Part shown: in pieces, positions 30,561-45,003 of the stretch
How positions within the stretch are numbered: the first letter of the stretch is position 1
Layout of the letters: the number at the start of each line of letters is the position of its first letter
DNA from: Albifimbria verrucaria
Taxonomy: Eukaryota; Ascomycota; Sordariomycetes; Hypocreales; Stachybotryaceae
DNA: 64,000 bases
Direction: 5' to 3'
Assembly: GCA_020081605.1 (NCBI GenBank)
Contig: JAHREC010000018.1
Coordinates: 5,208,001 to 5,272,000 of the forward strand
Notes under the pieces: generated by a model
Databases searched by the model: none
What the model saw: only the letters and a program-made list of their open reading frames with translations
Told to the model about the DNA's origin: nothing
Program-made: the position numbers and the translations under genes

Positions 30561-33129
30561 TAATATTCTTTTTAAAAATAAGTTTTTATAATTAATATAA
30601 TAGAATTATTAAAAAGTTATATATTTTTTTTATTAATTTATAAGATTATATATTTTTATTATTATTTAATTTATAAAATTAATTAAATAAATTTCATATT
30701 AATATTTAATTAAGTATAATATTATTATAAAAGATTATTAATATTAAATATAATAATAATTTAAATATTATTATTTCCTTTAGTATATATATATAATAGG
30801 ACTTAATTTAAGCTAAGATTAATCTATAAAAATTAAAAGATTATACTTTATTATTATATAATTTCTTTTTGACAATATTTTTTAAATATAATAAATATAT
30901 TAACATTTTAATTATATATATAAATATATATATTTACTATTTTAATATAAATTTATTATATAATGTATTATTTAAAATATAATAATTATATAAAAATTAT
31001 ATAAAAATAATTGATTTATTATATTAGAATCTTTTAATATTTATTAATTCTTTATTAAAATCTTATATAAATATTCTACTTTTATTATAATAAATAATAA
31101 TATATTAAAAGCTTAATATATTTTACTTTTTGAAATGAATAATTAAGTTAATAATTAATTATTTAATAATATTACTTATATTATAGAGTAAACTTTATAT
31201 AAATATAAAAGCTAAGTAAAATTAGCTTCTATATTTAGTTATATAGAATTTAAATTATTAAATACTAATTATTATAAAATAAGTAAATAATAACAGAGGA
31301 ATAGAAATATAATTTAATATATTATATTAAACTATATAGTTAAAAAGATAATTCTATATTAAATTCTCTAACTTTTACCCCTCTTTCAAGGGTATTTATA
31401 TAGGAGTAATTAATTTAAAGTATATTTAATATTAATATAATCATTTAAAAGTATCTAATATAGCTTATTTTAGTTATTTAAACTGTGTATATATTCTTAT
31501 GCTAGTTTAATATAATCTATATATATAATAAATCTTTTAATATTATCTTTATAAAAATAATAATATTATATATTAAGTATACTATACTATGAAAATAGTA
31601 AGTAAATAATAAGATTATAGTAAGTATAGAGTAAATCCTTTTTTATCCTTATATAGTTTAGGTATATAAAGTCTACTTTAAATTATTCAAAGCGCTTATA
31701 CTAAAAAGCTTTTATTATAATTATTTTATTTCATAGGCCATTTAATTTTATTCTTTTTTAATATAAAAGTTAACTCAATACTCACTATGAAGTAATTGCT
31801 ATTTATAATTTGTATTAGATTAAGAAAATAGGGTAATCTTTTAAATACTAGAAATTTATTTATTTTTGAAAATATTTATATTAATATATAAAATCGCAAA
31901 AGAATATTAAAATATATCTATAATAGGTTTATTAAATGATCATATTTTATAAAGTCTTTTATTTTTAAATAATTTTTAAATAAATTTATATACAGTTTAA
32001 ATATTAAAGATTTTAAGAATAGCTTAAGTTTCCTATATATATTATTTTATATATACAAAGATTCTAAGCTATATAAAAGATTATATAATAATATATAATA
32101 ATTTAAAAAGTAGTTATAAGGTATATTATATAGAAGTTTATAGAATATAATTTCTATAGAATCTATAAAAAGCTTTTAGATTTTTTATAAAGCTTTATAG
32201 ATTAAACTCTTTAAAAGATATTTAAATAATAAGTATCTATAGATTTATAATTGGCAGAAAGTTAGTCTCTTTATTATTTTTTTAAGTTATTCTTATTTTA
32301 TATTTTTATTTATAATATAATAATAATTAATTTTTATTTTTATTTAAATAACTTATATTATACAGTTTTTATAATTAAAATAAATATTATTCTATTAAAT
32401 TAATATATAAAATAACTCTTCTTTATTTTTAATATTTTATATTTTTAATAATATTTAATCCTATATTTAATTCATAGTTAAAATAATTTTTGTTATTTTT
32501 TATTTATTATTTTTATTAATTTATTATTCTATATTTATTTATTTATTTCATTTATTAATTTTTCTTATATATATATATATATATCCTAATATAATATAAA
32601 TATAGTATAATTTAATCTTTTAATCCTAGTATATTTTATACTATATTCTGTTATTATAATAAATAATATATTTTTATTAAAATATTTCTATAAATATTAA
32701 TAGCTTATTAAGAAAAGCTAAATATATAAAGTCTATAATATATTATTATATATTATAATAAAAGTAAATTAACTTATTATAAATCTTAAAATTTAAAATA
32801 ATAATAAGAATAATAATAAAAGATTAATATTAATAATATATAAATAAAAGTTTAAAAAAACTTTAATATAATAAATAGATTTTTATATATAATTCTTATT
32901 TATTCATTATACTAAAATTAACACATTATATAATAAGTCTATATAGAAATAATAATATATATAATTATAATTTTAATATATTTATAATATTTTTCAAGTA
33001 TTATAAACATCGAATTTGAAAAAATCATATAATATACTTTAATTTTAAAAAACTAGCTTTAGTATAAATTAAAATCTTATACTATTTATATATATAGAAA
33101 TTATAATAATATTTATAATATTATTATAT

Positions 33130-33225
33130 TAAATATTAATAGTTTTCTAATAATTCTATTTTAAAATATTATTTAATTAAATATTAATAGTTTTTTAATA
33201 ATATTATTTTAAACTATTATTTAGT
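33130..33225. repeat. 48-bp tandem duplication
   Basis: Two adjacent 48-bp units start at 33130 and 33178 with the same TAAATATTAATAGTTTT opening and a few C/T and A/T differences. Confidence 0.75.
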
Positions 33226-35312
33226 TAAATCTTCATTTGATATTTTTTAATCATTTATATATACTTAATAAAAATATAAATATATAATTTTATAAGTATA
33301 TAAATATAAAAGAATATCTTTTTTTCGGTATTTTATTAATAATAAAAATCCATTTATTAAGAGATTATTTTAATATTTAATATTAAATAGTATATATAAG
33401 ATAAATTATTTTAAAATATTAATATATTTAATATTGAAAAATAGTATTTATATAAGAAATCTTTTAAATTATTATTATATTTATAAGTAAAAGAATTTAA
33501 TATTAAGCTATTTATAATTATTATTATTAATTATGATTTTAATATATTAAGAATATTAAATATAAATCTTATTCTATAAAAGGTTTTATATATTCTATAT
33601 TACTAATATTTTAATAAAAATATCCTTATTAATTATAAAGGATTCTTTTAAAAATTAATAAGGGATTTTATTATAAATAAAATTATTTAAAATTTTACTT
33701 TTAAAGTATTTTCTTTAATTAAAATATGTCTGTTTATAATTATTTAAAAAAGCTTTATAAATAATATTTTAAAGAATTAGTAGAGAATTTATAATGATTA
33801 ATATTAATTAAAAAATATATTCTTAAAGTATAGATTTAGCTATAAAATAAGAATTTATTATTTATTATATTAATTAATATTAATATTATTAACACTTATT
33901 TATATTTATTTATTATTATATTATTTTATATTTTAATGAAAGAATATGTAATAATTAATATTAATAATCTTAATATAATATTTAAGAAGCTTTAAATATT
34001 CTAGAAAAAATATATTATAAATATTAAATTTAATAAAAATATAAAAATAAATAAAATATTAATTTTTCTCTTAAATATTTTATGTATATTTATTTAATAG
34101 AAAAATCTATTTTGAATACTAAAGTTTATTTAAGAAAAAAGATATATATTATTAAGAGAATTAAGTATGTATTTTATATAATTAAAAGAATTTTAAATAT
34201 AAATATTTTTTAAAAGTATAATTATATATAATTTATTCTATTAATATTATTTATTAATTTTTATTAGAATAAGAAGCTTATTCTTTTAAAATTAATTAAC
34301 TTTTATTAATATTTAAATTATATATTATTATAAATATTAAGCTATATTAAATCTTTTAATTAAATATTAATAAAATAAATATTAAAATATTATAAAGAAT
34401 ATAATATATATTCAATATTATAATTAAATATAATAAAATCTTTAATCTTAAGCTATTTATATTTAAGCTTAAAGAAATACTTTAAAATATTCTATATATT
34501 TATATTATTCATATAAATTCTTTAATATTAAATAGAATAAGTATTAAAACTTATAAAAATAATAATATTTAATTTATATATTAATTAATTTATTATTAAA
34601 ATAACTTATAATTAACTAATTACATAAAGAATTAAAACCTAAGAAACTTAATAAAGATAACTTATTTTAATAGATTATTTAATTAAATAATATTATATTA
34701 TATTAAATAACCTTAAATACTTTTAATAATCAAAAAAATATATAATTAATATAGATTTTTATTTATTATAATAATAGGCTAAGAGTAAAATTTTAGCTAT
34801 AATTATTATAAAATTAATAAATAGATATAAAATTTATGGTAAATATACAGTAGAATCTACATTTTCTAAGATTTATATAATAATTATTATCCTTTTAAAA
34901 AGATATTTTTAATAATTTAATTTTTATATAAATATAAATTAAGCTTCTATAAATATAAAAAGTATAATATGAATTTAAATTAAATAATAATAAGACTATA
35001 AAAAGTATTATTATATTCTAAGTATATTTTATATATAAGTAAATATATATAAATATAATACTACTTTTAAAATTCTTTAATATTAATAATATATATAAAA
35101 TTAATTAATCTAACATAATATTATAATAAATTATAAATATCATAAACTAATAATTTATTATTAATCTAGGATTTATTTATATTAATAAAAAAATATTATA
35201 ATATATAAATAATTATTATAATAATTTATTAATTATTAATAATATTTTAAATTTTAAATTAGGTTTTTAGAATATAAGTTAATATATTCTTTTATAAAAT
35301 ATAATTATAATT

Positions 35313-35368
35313 ATATATATATATATTTATATTTATACTTATATATATATATATTTATATTTATACTT
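35313..35368. repeat. 28-bp tandem duplication
   Basis: Two adjacent units end in TTTATATTTATACTT after an (AT)n run; a further (AT)n run follows. It lies within the candidate 5' LTR of the copia-like element. Confidence 0.6.
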
Positions 35369-37291
35369 ATATATATATATATAATATGTTATTTTATATA
35401 TATTACTATATTATATATATTAAACATAAAATAGAATAAATATATTAATATAAAAAATATATTAAAGTATTTATTCTATTAATCTTATATATCGAGGAAG
35501 AAGTCTACTATAGCTATATATTACCAAGCAGCAGCTAGTAGGGTTAGTTAGATTAGCAGGATCTATCAGAATAATATTTTAATGTATTTATATATAATTC
35601 CTCATAATATACCCCTGAAGCAATATAAATATATTATAATCTATAGTATAGATTAGCTTTCAACAATTAATAGAAACCTATTAATGAATTAAATTAAATC
35701 TATTAATAAATAATATTTTTTACTATTAAATTATTAATATATTTAGTAAATAAAGAATAAAGCAGGGCTTTTATATATATATTAGTAATATTATTGATAG
35801 ATAATATATATTATATATTAATTATAATTTTATAATATTAATAAGTAATATAGAGATAAAATATAATTTATTATAATTTAAAGATAATATAATTATTATA
35901 TAGTAAATTATTTATGAGGTTCTTATTATATTATAGAATTTATTATATAAATAGGGTAATATCTAATAATATTAGTAATATTGATAATTACAGGGTTTAT
36001 AGTAGCTATAAAATAGTATCTAAATAGATTATATATTTAGCTTTATATATTGATTTATAATAGTAGCTTATTTCTTTAATAATTAATTAATAATTTATTT
36101 ATTTAACTATATAATAAAGGCTTTAATAGATTTAACTATATTAAGGTTAATATTATATAAAATATAAGTAAATATAATAAGGTAAGTATTAATATTAAAT
36201 TATAGTTATTATTACTTATACTTAAGGATATAAGTAATAGTATAAATAATATAATAAAGGATATATTTTATTATATCTATATACTATATTTTTAAATCTA
36301 TATTATATAATAATAATATAAATATAGAGAATATTAAATTAAAATAATTTCTTATAATAAAGAATTTAATAAATTTAAATACTTATTAAAAATCTTTGAT
36401 ATTAATATATTTATTAATAAGTATTAAATATAATAAGAATATTTTAATACTTAATAATATATTTTAATTTATATAATTAAATATATAAAAGTATTAAAGA
36501 ATATATTGAATATAGCTAAATTAATTAATAATAATATAATTAAGTATTTAAATAATCTTAAAATTCGGAAAATATTAACACTAATTAAGATTCTTATATT
36601 TAAATTAATTAAATATAGCTTTCCTAAATAATATAATAATATTATTTTTATTAATAATTATAATATTATTAATATATATAGCTATAATTAACTTATTATA
36701 TATAAAAATATATAAATTAGAAGGTATTAAAGTTATATTAATATTCTTAAAGAAATACTTTAGTATATTAAACTATTTAAAATTAAATTATTTAAGACTA
36801 TAATAAACCTATAATAAATATAAAATATAAAATCAATTTATTATTTATACTATATATTTTTTTAATAATAATATATAAATATTATAAATATGATTATTAT
36901 TAAAATAAATATTTTTAATATTTATTTAATATATAATCTATTTATAAAGTATAATAATATAGATAATTATACTTATTAAATTATATTAAATAATAAGATT
37001 ATATATTTTCTTATAATTAAAGGTAGATACTTATATAAAACTATAAATAATAAAATAGCCTTTATAATATATTATTTTATTTAATATATTATATTTTTTA
37101 ATAAAGATCTTATATAATAATATATTAAGTTTATTTTTAAATTAGAGTTATTTAATCTATATACCTTTAATAATAATAGTATAGAGATTAATATTAATTA
37201 TTATTTTTTAATATATTTATATATTTAATTAAAAAGCTTATTTTAATATTCTAAGAGTATTATTATTATTAATTATTATAATAATAATAAT

Positions 37292-37795
37292 AAAATAAAT
37301 AAAATAAATAAAATAAATAAAATAAATAAAATAAATAAAATAAATAAAATAAATAAAATAAATAAAATAAATAAAATAAATAAAATAAATAAAATAAATA
37401 AAATAAATAAAATAAATAAAATAAATAAAATAAATAAAATAAATAAAATAAATAAAATAAATAAAATAAATAAAATAAATAAAATAAATAAAATAAATAA
37501 AATAAATAAAATAAATAAAATAAATAAAATAAATAAAATAAATAAAATAAATAAAATAAATAAAATAAATAAAATAAATAAAATAAATAAAATAAATAAA
37601 ATAAATAAAATAAATAAAATAAATAAAATAAATAAAATAAATAAAATAAATAAAATAAATAAAATAAATAAAATAAATAAAATAAATAAAATAAATAAAA
37701 TAAATAAAATAAATAAAATAAATAAAATAAATAAAATAAATAAAATAAATAAAATAAATAAAATAAATAAAATAAATAAAATAAATAAAATAAAT
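37292..37795. repeat. 9-bp minisatellite, 56 perfect copies
   Basis: The unit AAAATAAAT repeats exactly 56 times (504 bp) without a substitution that I can see, then breaks at AATAATAAAT. A unit without C or G on this strand offers RIP no target, so its perfection says nothing about RIP but suggests recent expansion or repeat homogenisation. It lies inside the probable copia-type element. Confidence 0.95.
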
Positions 37796-38964
37796 AATAA
37801 ATATTTAAGTTAATTTTATAATAAATTAAATTAATAATATATTAAATAATATATTTAATATATTATATAAGCTATAATTATTAATAGATAGATATTTATA
37901 TAAATAATTAAAACTTATATAAACTAGAATAGCTAGTTTATTAAGGAGGAATATTAATTTAATAATATTATTATATATATTTTAATATTTAAATAATATA
38001 CTCTTAATACTTAAGGATAATATAGATAAGTTTATTATACTTTATAAATTAAGATTAAAATAAAGGATAATATTAATAATAATAAGAATATTAATTAATA
38101 AGATATTTTTAATATTTTAATAAACCTTCTTTATAAGTAATAGTAATAAAAGCTATATATATAATATTATAAAATTTATAATAATATTATATAGTAGTAT
38201 ATATAAATATATAATAAATAGATTAATATATTTAATTAATTTAATATATTTAATATAATTAAAAGGCTTAATACTGGATATATAAGCTTCTTTTAAATAT
38301 AAAAATAGCTATATACTAAATATAGCTTAAGATAGTTAATTGATAATTTAGTTTTAAATAAAGCTTTATATAATATAATAAAATTAAGAAGGCTATAATA
38401 TAGATTAATATTCTTAATATATATAAAGTATATAATAGCCTTAGCCTATAAAATAAATAATTATTATTAATAATAATAATATATATATTTGATTTAATAT
38501 AATTATTAAATTTATAATAATATAAAGAAGAATATTTATAATATCTATTACTAAGCTTAAAAATATTTAGTATATCTCTTTTAATAAATTTATACTTATT
38601 ATTACTATAAAAGAATTTAATTATTATTATAAAATATATTTATATTTCATAAATAAACTTATAAATAATATAAAGAATATTATATTCTTTATATTAAATT
38701 AAACCTAAATATATTATAGTTTTTTTATTAAAGAAAAATATAAATAAATTAAAACCCTTTAATAATAAAAAGCTAAATTTATTAAATAAACCTATATATA
38801 TAATATGAAATAATTTAAATATATATTCTTTAATAATAAGTATTAATTATTATAGATAATAAAAGGGTAATATTAGTTAATAATATTATAATTATATAAA
38901 TAATATTATTTAATAATTAAGTATAATTATTATTACTAATCTATATTATTAAATCTCTATTATT

Positions 38965-39115
38965 AAATTTAGCCTATAGGGTATATATATTCTTTTTATA
39001 TAAATGAAAATATTCTTATTCTAGCTTAAAAGCTAAAATCTATAATACACCTAAAATTAATAAAATAAATAAATACTTATTAAGTATAAATTTTAAAAAA
39101 AATTAATATATATTA
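38965..39115 (+). pseudogene. Copia-type integrase C-terminal remnant (tentative)
   Basis: In one + frame about 50 codons read with a single TGA. The order resembles the C-terminal integrase segment of fungal Ty1/copia elements: a basic start (L-A-Y-R), an aromatic and hydrophobic stretch (Y-I-F-F-L-Y), and a late T-P-K-I-N-K-I-N segment. Restoring likely RIP changes improves the match, but the stretch is short and AT-biased, so chance similarity is possible. Confidence 0.35.
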
Positions 39116-40966
39116 TTAAATAATTATAATATAATTTTAATAACTTTAATACCTTAAGTTAAAAGTATAATATACTTAATAATAGAAATAATTTCTATAT
39201 AAAAATATATATTAAAAGGTTTAAATAATATCTTAATATATATATAAATATATTAAAACTAAAAATTTATATTTAAAATATTAAAAGGATTTAAATAGTA
39301 AAACTTATTATATATTTAAATATTATTATTTATTAATAAGATTAATTATTATAAATAGAATATAAATAATAATAAAATAATCTCCTTAATAGTAAAATAT
39401 TATTATTATTATTAATAAAATTAATAATAGCTTAATAAACTTTATATTTACTTTTTTCTTATTTAATAATTTATTAAATTTTCTTAATATATTATTATTT
39501 TTAATAATTTATTTATTTAAAATAATTAATATAAATATATTTAATAAATAATAAATTATATTTATAATAATATATATATCTATTTATATTTATTAAAAAA
39601 TATTTTCTTATTATTAATATTTATTTTATTAATTATATTAATATAATAAATATAATATTAATTAATTAATTATAATAAATAATAATATATAAATATTCTA
39701 AGTTTAATATTAATAAAATAATTAGGATTTTATTTTGATAAATTATTAATAATTAAATCTATATTTTTTAAAATATAAATTATAATAATATTCTTTTAAT
39801 TAATTTAAATAAAGAAATAATATTAAAAAATTTTTAAACTTATAATTAAGGCTTAGATAATATTATTTAAGGTTAATTTATATTTATTAAAAAATATTCA
39901 TATATTAAATAAAATACTTATTTTTATTATATTTTATTAAAATAAATTAATAAAATTATTTAATTATTAAATAATTAAATATATAATATTATAATTTAAA
40001 AAATTAATAAGAATATATTAAAATTTATATATTAATAAAATAATAATATTTAATATAATAATATTATACTATAGAATTAATATAATTATAATTATTATTT
40101 TATTATTATTCTAAGTTTATTTATTATTATTCTAAGTTTATTTATTAAATAATATTATAATTATAATCTATTATTATTTTATTATATTATTAATAATATT
40201 AATATTAAGAATATTAATAAAAATAATATTATATATTATAATATATTAAAATATAATAATTTAAATTTAAATTTATTTTTATTATTAAGCTTTAATAATT
40301 AGAATAATAATAAAAACTATAAAAACTTTATAAAATATAATAATTTATAATTTTAATTTAAATATAAATTTTAATTTAATTAATTCTATAAAAAAATCTT
40401 TTTATAAATTTAAATAAATAATATATATTTTATATTATTATTAATTAATTAAAATTCTATAAAATTTAATAAAAATAAAGATATTTTTTAAAAAATTATA
40501 ATAAAAATATAAATAAATTTTATTATTTAATTATAAATATTTTAATAAAATTAATAAAACTTATAAAAATAATATAATAATAATAATTTTAAGTTAATAT
40601 ATTAAAATTATTTATAATTTATAAATATAAATATTACTATATTATAATTTTAAAATTAATTTATTAATAAATTAAATATATTTTAATATTTTTATAAAAT
40701 ATAATTTTTAAAAATACTCTTTTTATTATTTTTAAATATAATTATATTTTATTTTTATTATATATTTAAGTTAAAATATAATCTAAATAATAGAATTTAA
40801 TTTAAAGTATTTAAAAAAATATATATAATATTAAAAATATAAATTATATATATTTAAAAATAAAATTTTATATTATTAAAATATAACTTAATAATTAATA
40901 TTAAAATCTTTTAAAAATATAAAAGTAAAATAATATATATATATATATATATAAGTAAAAATACTT

Positions 40967-41017
40967 ATTATTATTAAATTATAATTATTATTAAATTATA
41001 ATTATTATTAAATTATA
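40967..41017. repeat. 17-bp tandem repeat, 3 copies
   Basis: Three perfect adjacent copies of ATTATTATTAAATTATA. Confidence 0.85.
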
Positions 41018-42173
41018 ATTAATTATTTAAAATATAATAATTATTTAAAAATAATTTAATAATATACTATTTATATAAAAAATTTAAAATATATAAATTA
41101 AAATTTATTACTATTATATAATAAAGAATATAATAAATTTAATAAATATATATATTTATAAAAAAAAATTTTATAATATAAATTTATAATTTATAAAATA
41201 ATTTTTATATTATTTATAATTTATTAATTTTAATTTTATATTATAAATATAATTATTTTAAAATTTATTTTATATTATTATTATTTAATTATTTTTTATA
41301 TAATAATTATTATAATAAAAATTAAAAATAAATATATTATTTAATAATTAATATTTAATAATTAATAATTTATATTTAATCTTTAAAAAAATAAAATAAT
41401 ATTTTATTATACTTTTTTAAAAATTAAATTTTTATATTTATTTTTATTATAATAAAATAATTATATATTATATAAATTTAAATAAATTAGTTTATATATA
41501 AAAATTAAAGTTTTTTTATTACTTTTATATAATAACAATAACTATATATTATATTCTTAGAAACTTATATAATATTATAAATTAATATATTTAATATTAT
41601 AATTATTATTATATAAAAAGAGTTAAATAAAAATAGAATAAAATTTATTTTATAGTAACTATATTTATATTATAAAACTAAAGCTTATAAACTTAGAGCT
41701 TTATTTATACATCTCTAAGCTAACTCTAGGAGATTATTAATATTATATAATCTATTTTATAAATTATATATTTTATATTATAGAGTAGGTTATTTTACTC
41801 TATAATACTTATATTAATATAAAATATTAATAGATTCTTTACTATATTAATTTATTAAAATATCTTATTTTTTAAATATTAATTTTAAATATTTCTTATA
41901 ACCCCTAAGTATAATAAATAAATAAATATATATATAAATATATATTTATATATATCATCTCTCTCTATATAAATACTCACTTATATATATATAATAATTT
42001 AAATCAATATATCTATTAAAGAAAACTCTAATAAAGCATTAATACTCTTTATTTTTAATATCTACAGTGAGGAGATAAAAGTTCCACGCTCCCCACCATA
42101 GTATAGTATAAAAAGACTATATAATTCTCTATTTCCTATGTCTCTTCTCTCCATTTCTTGATACATTCATCTC

Positions 42174-43307
<1,134 letters not shown>

Positions 43308-44192
43308 GTCGGGCAGATGTTTGGCGAATGTGGCCGGATTAAGTGAAAAATGGTCAGTGTCTGGCCAGACTGGTAAGGTAAGGTAGGTAAGAGGTAGGTA
43401 GTTAATTGGCGAAACTAATTGCCGGGGTGCTGGTGTCAGCCGATAATCGGAGTTCCCAGCCAAGCTACCCAGCGGCTTTCTGGGTACATGCCTGGGCGGG
43501 TAAGTATAAAATAAAGTAAAGTACCTGTCGTTGGGCTTAATCAAATGCAAGTGTCTGTACCTTGCATGTTGGTTCTGTTCACCTAGCCCCACCTGTGAGC
43601 TACGTGGGGAGTGCTCGAGTACCTACCTAGGTATCTGGGTACCGGGGTTAACAAAACCAAACAGTGCCTACACTGTTCTTCCTCCACATAACGTGCTTCA
43701 ACTCCTCACCGAGGAAAAGAGATACACACGGCATCAGATCTGAACCTAACTACTCGGTCCTGTCCATAGGCTCAGGCAAGAATGCGATTTATCCTGGCTC
43801 TTGGAACGGCTCTGAATTCTCAACCCGACCAGTCTGTATATCTTCTTCTTTTAGAGTTTGAGCACTCGGCATACTGTCGAGGAAAGCAGGAAACTCCAGT
43901 CACCATTTAGTACCGGAAAGAGATCGCAAGTATTGATTGCTTTCAGATTGAGGGCCACTATGGTGTATTTGATTCATCTACTGACTTTTACAAGCCGTTA
44001 CTTAAGAATTACCAACAAAGAATAATATAAATGAAAGTGATTAAGGGCCGAAAAGGAACCGTTTTTGACGTTCACTCTTCCATGCCCACGTTAGAACGTT
44101 AAGGCCACAATATGTTACTCCACCATCTTTTTCCAACTTGGACAAGCAATCGGCGGCACCTAGAACAACCAGCCGTATCAGACCAGTCCGAC
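43308..44192. other. Intergenic: 5' region of the lysine gene and 3' region of the hydrophobin gene
   Basis: No gene is recognised. Short runs of GGTA/GGTAG repeats (43373-43402) and TACCTACCTAGG-type sequence (43620-43632) lie upstream of the lysine gene. Similar TACCTACC/GGTAGGTA runs recur at 52364-52465. They may be promoter-associated but no factor can be named. Confidence 0.5.
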
Positions 44193-44855
44193 CTAATCTG
44201 TTCCAATGACATTCTCGCAAATGACACCAAGACCAGCCTATAATGCTCGTTAGACATTGCGTTGTTTGAAGTTGTCACGACGTGCTTACCAGACCAAGTG
44301 TGCAGCACTGAGGCTGATCACCGCCGCAAATGCTCTTGTAGTCCTTTGCGCTGGTAGGGTATTCACTTGCTGTCATATTATTAGCTGCTGAGCTGTCTTT
44401 AAATCAACCTTTGTGGGTGCACTTACGGTTCGCGCAGTCGAGGCTGACGACTCCCAGCACATCAACGGCACAACATTTTGGCAGGGCGTTGAGCAACTTT
44501 GACTGGCCGCAGGGGTTGTAGTCACTGTTCCCTCGTCGTCGTCATTGTCGTCATCGTTGCCGTCGTCGTCGCCATTGTTGTCGTCGTCGCCGTTGTTGTC
44601 GTCGTCGTCGCCGTTGTTGTCGTCCTCGTCGCCGTTGTTGTCGTCGTCGTCGCCGTTGTTGTCGTCGCCATTACCGTTGTCACCATTGCAGTAATCCCCA
44701 CCGTTATGGCTGCCGCCGTTGCTATAGCCGCCATTGTGGTTGCCTACGCTGTAATGGTTCTTGTTGTCGTCATTGCCGCCAACAGGGTAGTAGTTACCAC
44801 TGGTGGGAATGGCCAGGGCAGTAGCGAAGAGAGCTGCGACAGCGATGAACTTCAT
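44193..44855 (-). CDS. Class II hydrophobin with Asp/Asn/Gly-rich extension (one frameshift)
   Basis: Small secreted amphipathic protein that coats hyphae, spores and air-water interfaces. Exons: 44427-44855, 44290-44369, 44193-44237; introns 44370-44426 (GTAAGT...GACAG) and 44238-44289 (GTAAGC...TATAG, branch CTAAC). The signal peptide is M-K-F-I-A-V-A-A-L-F-A-T-A-L-A. About 90 residues rich in D, N and G follow, then the hydrophobin domain. Its eight cysteines follow C-X11-CC-X11-C-X16-C-X6-CC-X10-C, close to the class II pattern, with family marks KCCAVDVLG and DCANP. The signal-peptide frame and the domain frame differ by one base; the exon sum is 554 nt. One base restored near 44530-44537 (GAGGGAAC at the tract end) gives 184 residues. 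A 170-nt intron covering the tract (GTAATG...CGAG) would also join the frames but has no branch site. Confidence 0.85.
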
Positions 44856-44996
44856 TTTGGCAACTTGGAGGCTTTGAAGATGTGGAAAGAGGAGTTTCGA
44901 ACAGAACCAAACGAGTGGATGAGTGAGTTTGTAAGTAGTGAATCTTGTGAGTGATGCTGAGGAAAGATGCTATGCAGAGATGGTTGGATTGCCGGT

Positions 44997-45003
44997 TTAT
45001 ATA
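44997..45003 (-). promoter_or_regulatory. TATA box of the hydrophobin gene
   Basis: TATATAA on the - strand lies about 140 bp upstream of the hydrophobin start codon, a usual place for a strongly expressed fungal gene. Position and sequence only. Confidence 0.5.

Larger units (their letters stand above)
1..42060. other. AT-only, RIP-type degenerate isochore
   Basis: The block is almost entirely A and T. C and G occur only as scattered single bases or short remnants such as AGCTT and CCTTA, and no open frame of about 60 codons exists on either strand. Where two copies of a repeat can be compared (the LTRs at 20573 and 30310), every mismatch is C/T or G/A, the signature of repeat-induced point mutation. 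The block holds decayed transposons and tandem repeats listed separately. Stretches not listed (for example 1-2200, 3800-8040, 9400-14590, 14720-16300, 30560-33100) show only degenerate AT sequence in which I recognise nothing. In other fungi such blocks can be heterochromatic or centromeric; nothing here decides that. Confidence 0.95.
35300..42064 (+). mobile_element. Probable Ty1/copia-type element, degenerate
   Basis: Evidence is partial. A + strand frame at 38965-39115 resembles the end of a copia integrase. Two segments about 6.6 kb apart look like the ends of LTRs: one ends near 35492 (TATTAAAGTATTTATTCTAT, then CTTATATAT) and one near 42064 (TAATAAAGCATTAATACTCT, then TAATATCTACA), each preceded by an (AT)-rich ACTTATATATATA tract. 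The second has a TATA-like TCTATATAAATACTCAC at about 41965, as LTR promoters do. The region 36.3-36.6 kb looks like decayed coding sequence. Left boundary, target duplication and polypurine tract were not found. The element would abut the lysine gene region. Confidence 0.4.

Noticed and set aside
37292..37795. CRISPR-like array
   Set aside because: The 9-bp units have no spacers; it is a simple minisatellite in a eukaryotic genome.
1..42060. Mitochondrial genome or bacterial low-GC DNA
   Set aside because: There are no mitochondrial genes, tRNAs or long frames. The transition-only differences between LTRs and the nested retroelement fit RIP-mutated nuclear DNA.
44522..44734. Thr/Ala-rich and Val-rich open frames over the hydrophobin tract
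   Set aside because: They are other-frame readings of the GAC/AAC/GGC repeat in the hydrophobin exon.
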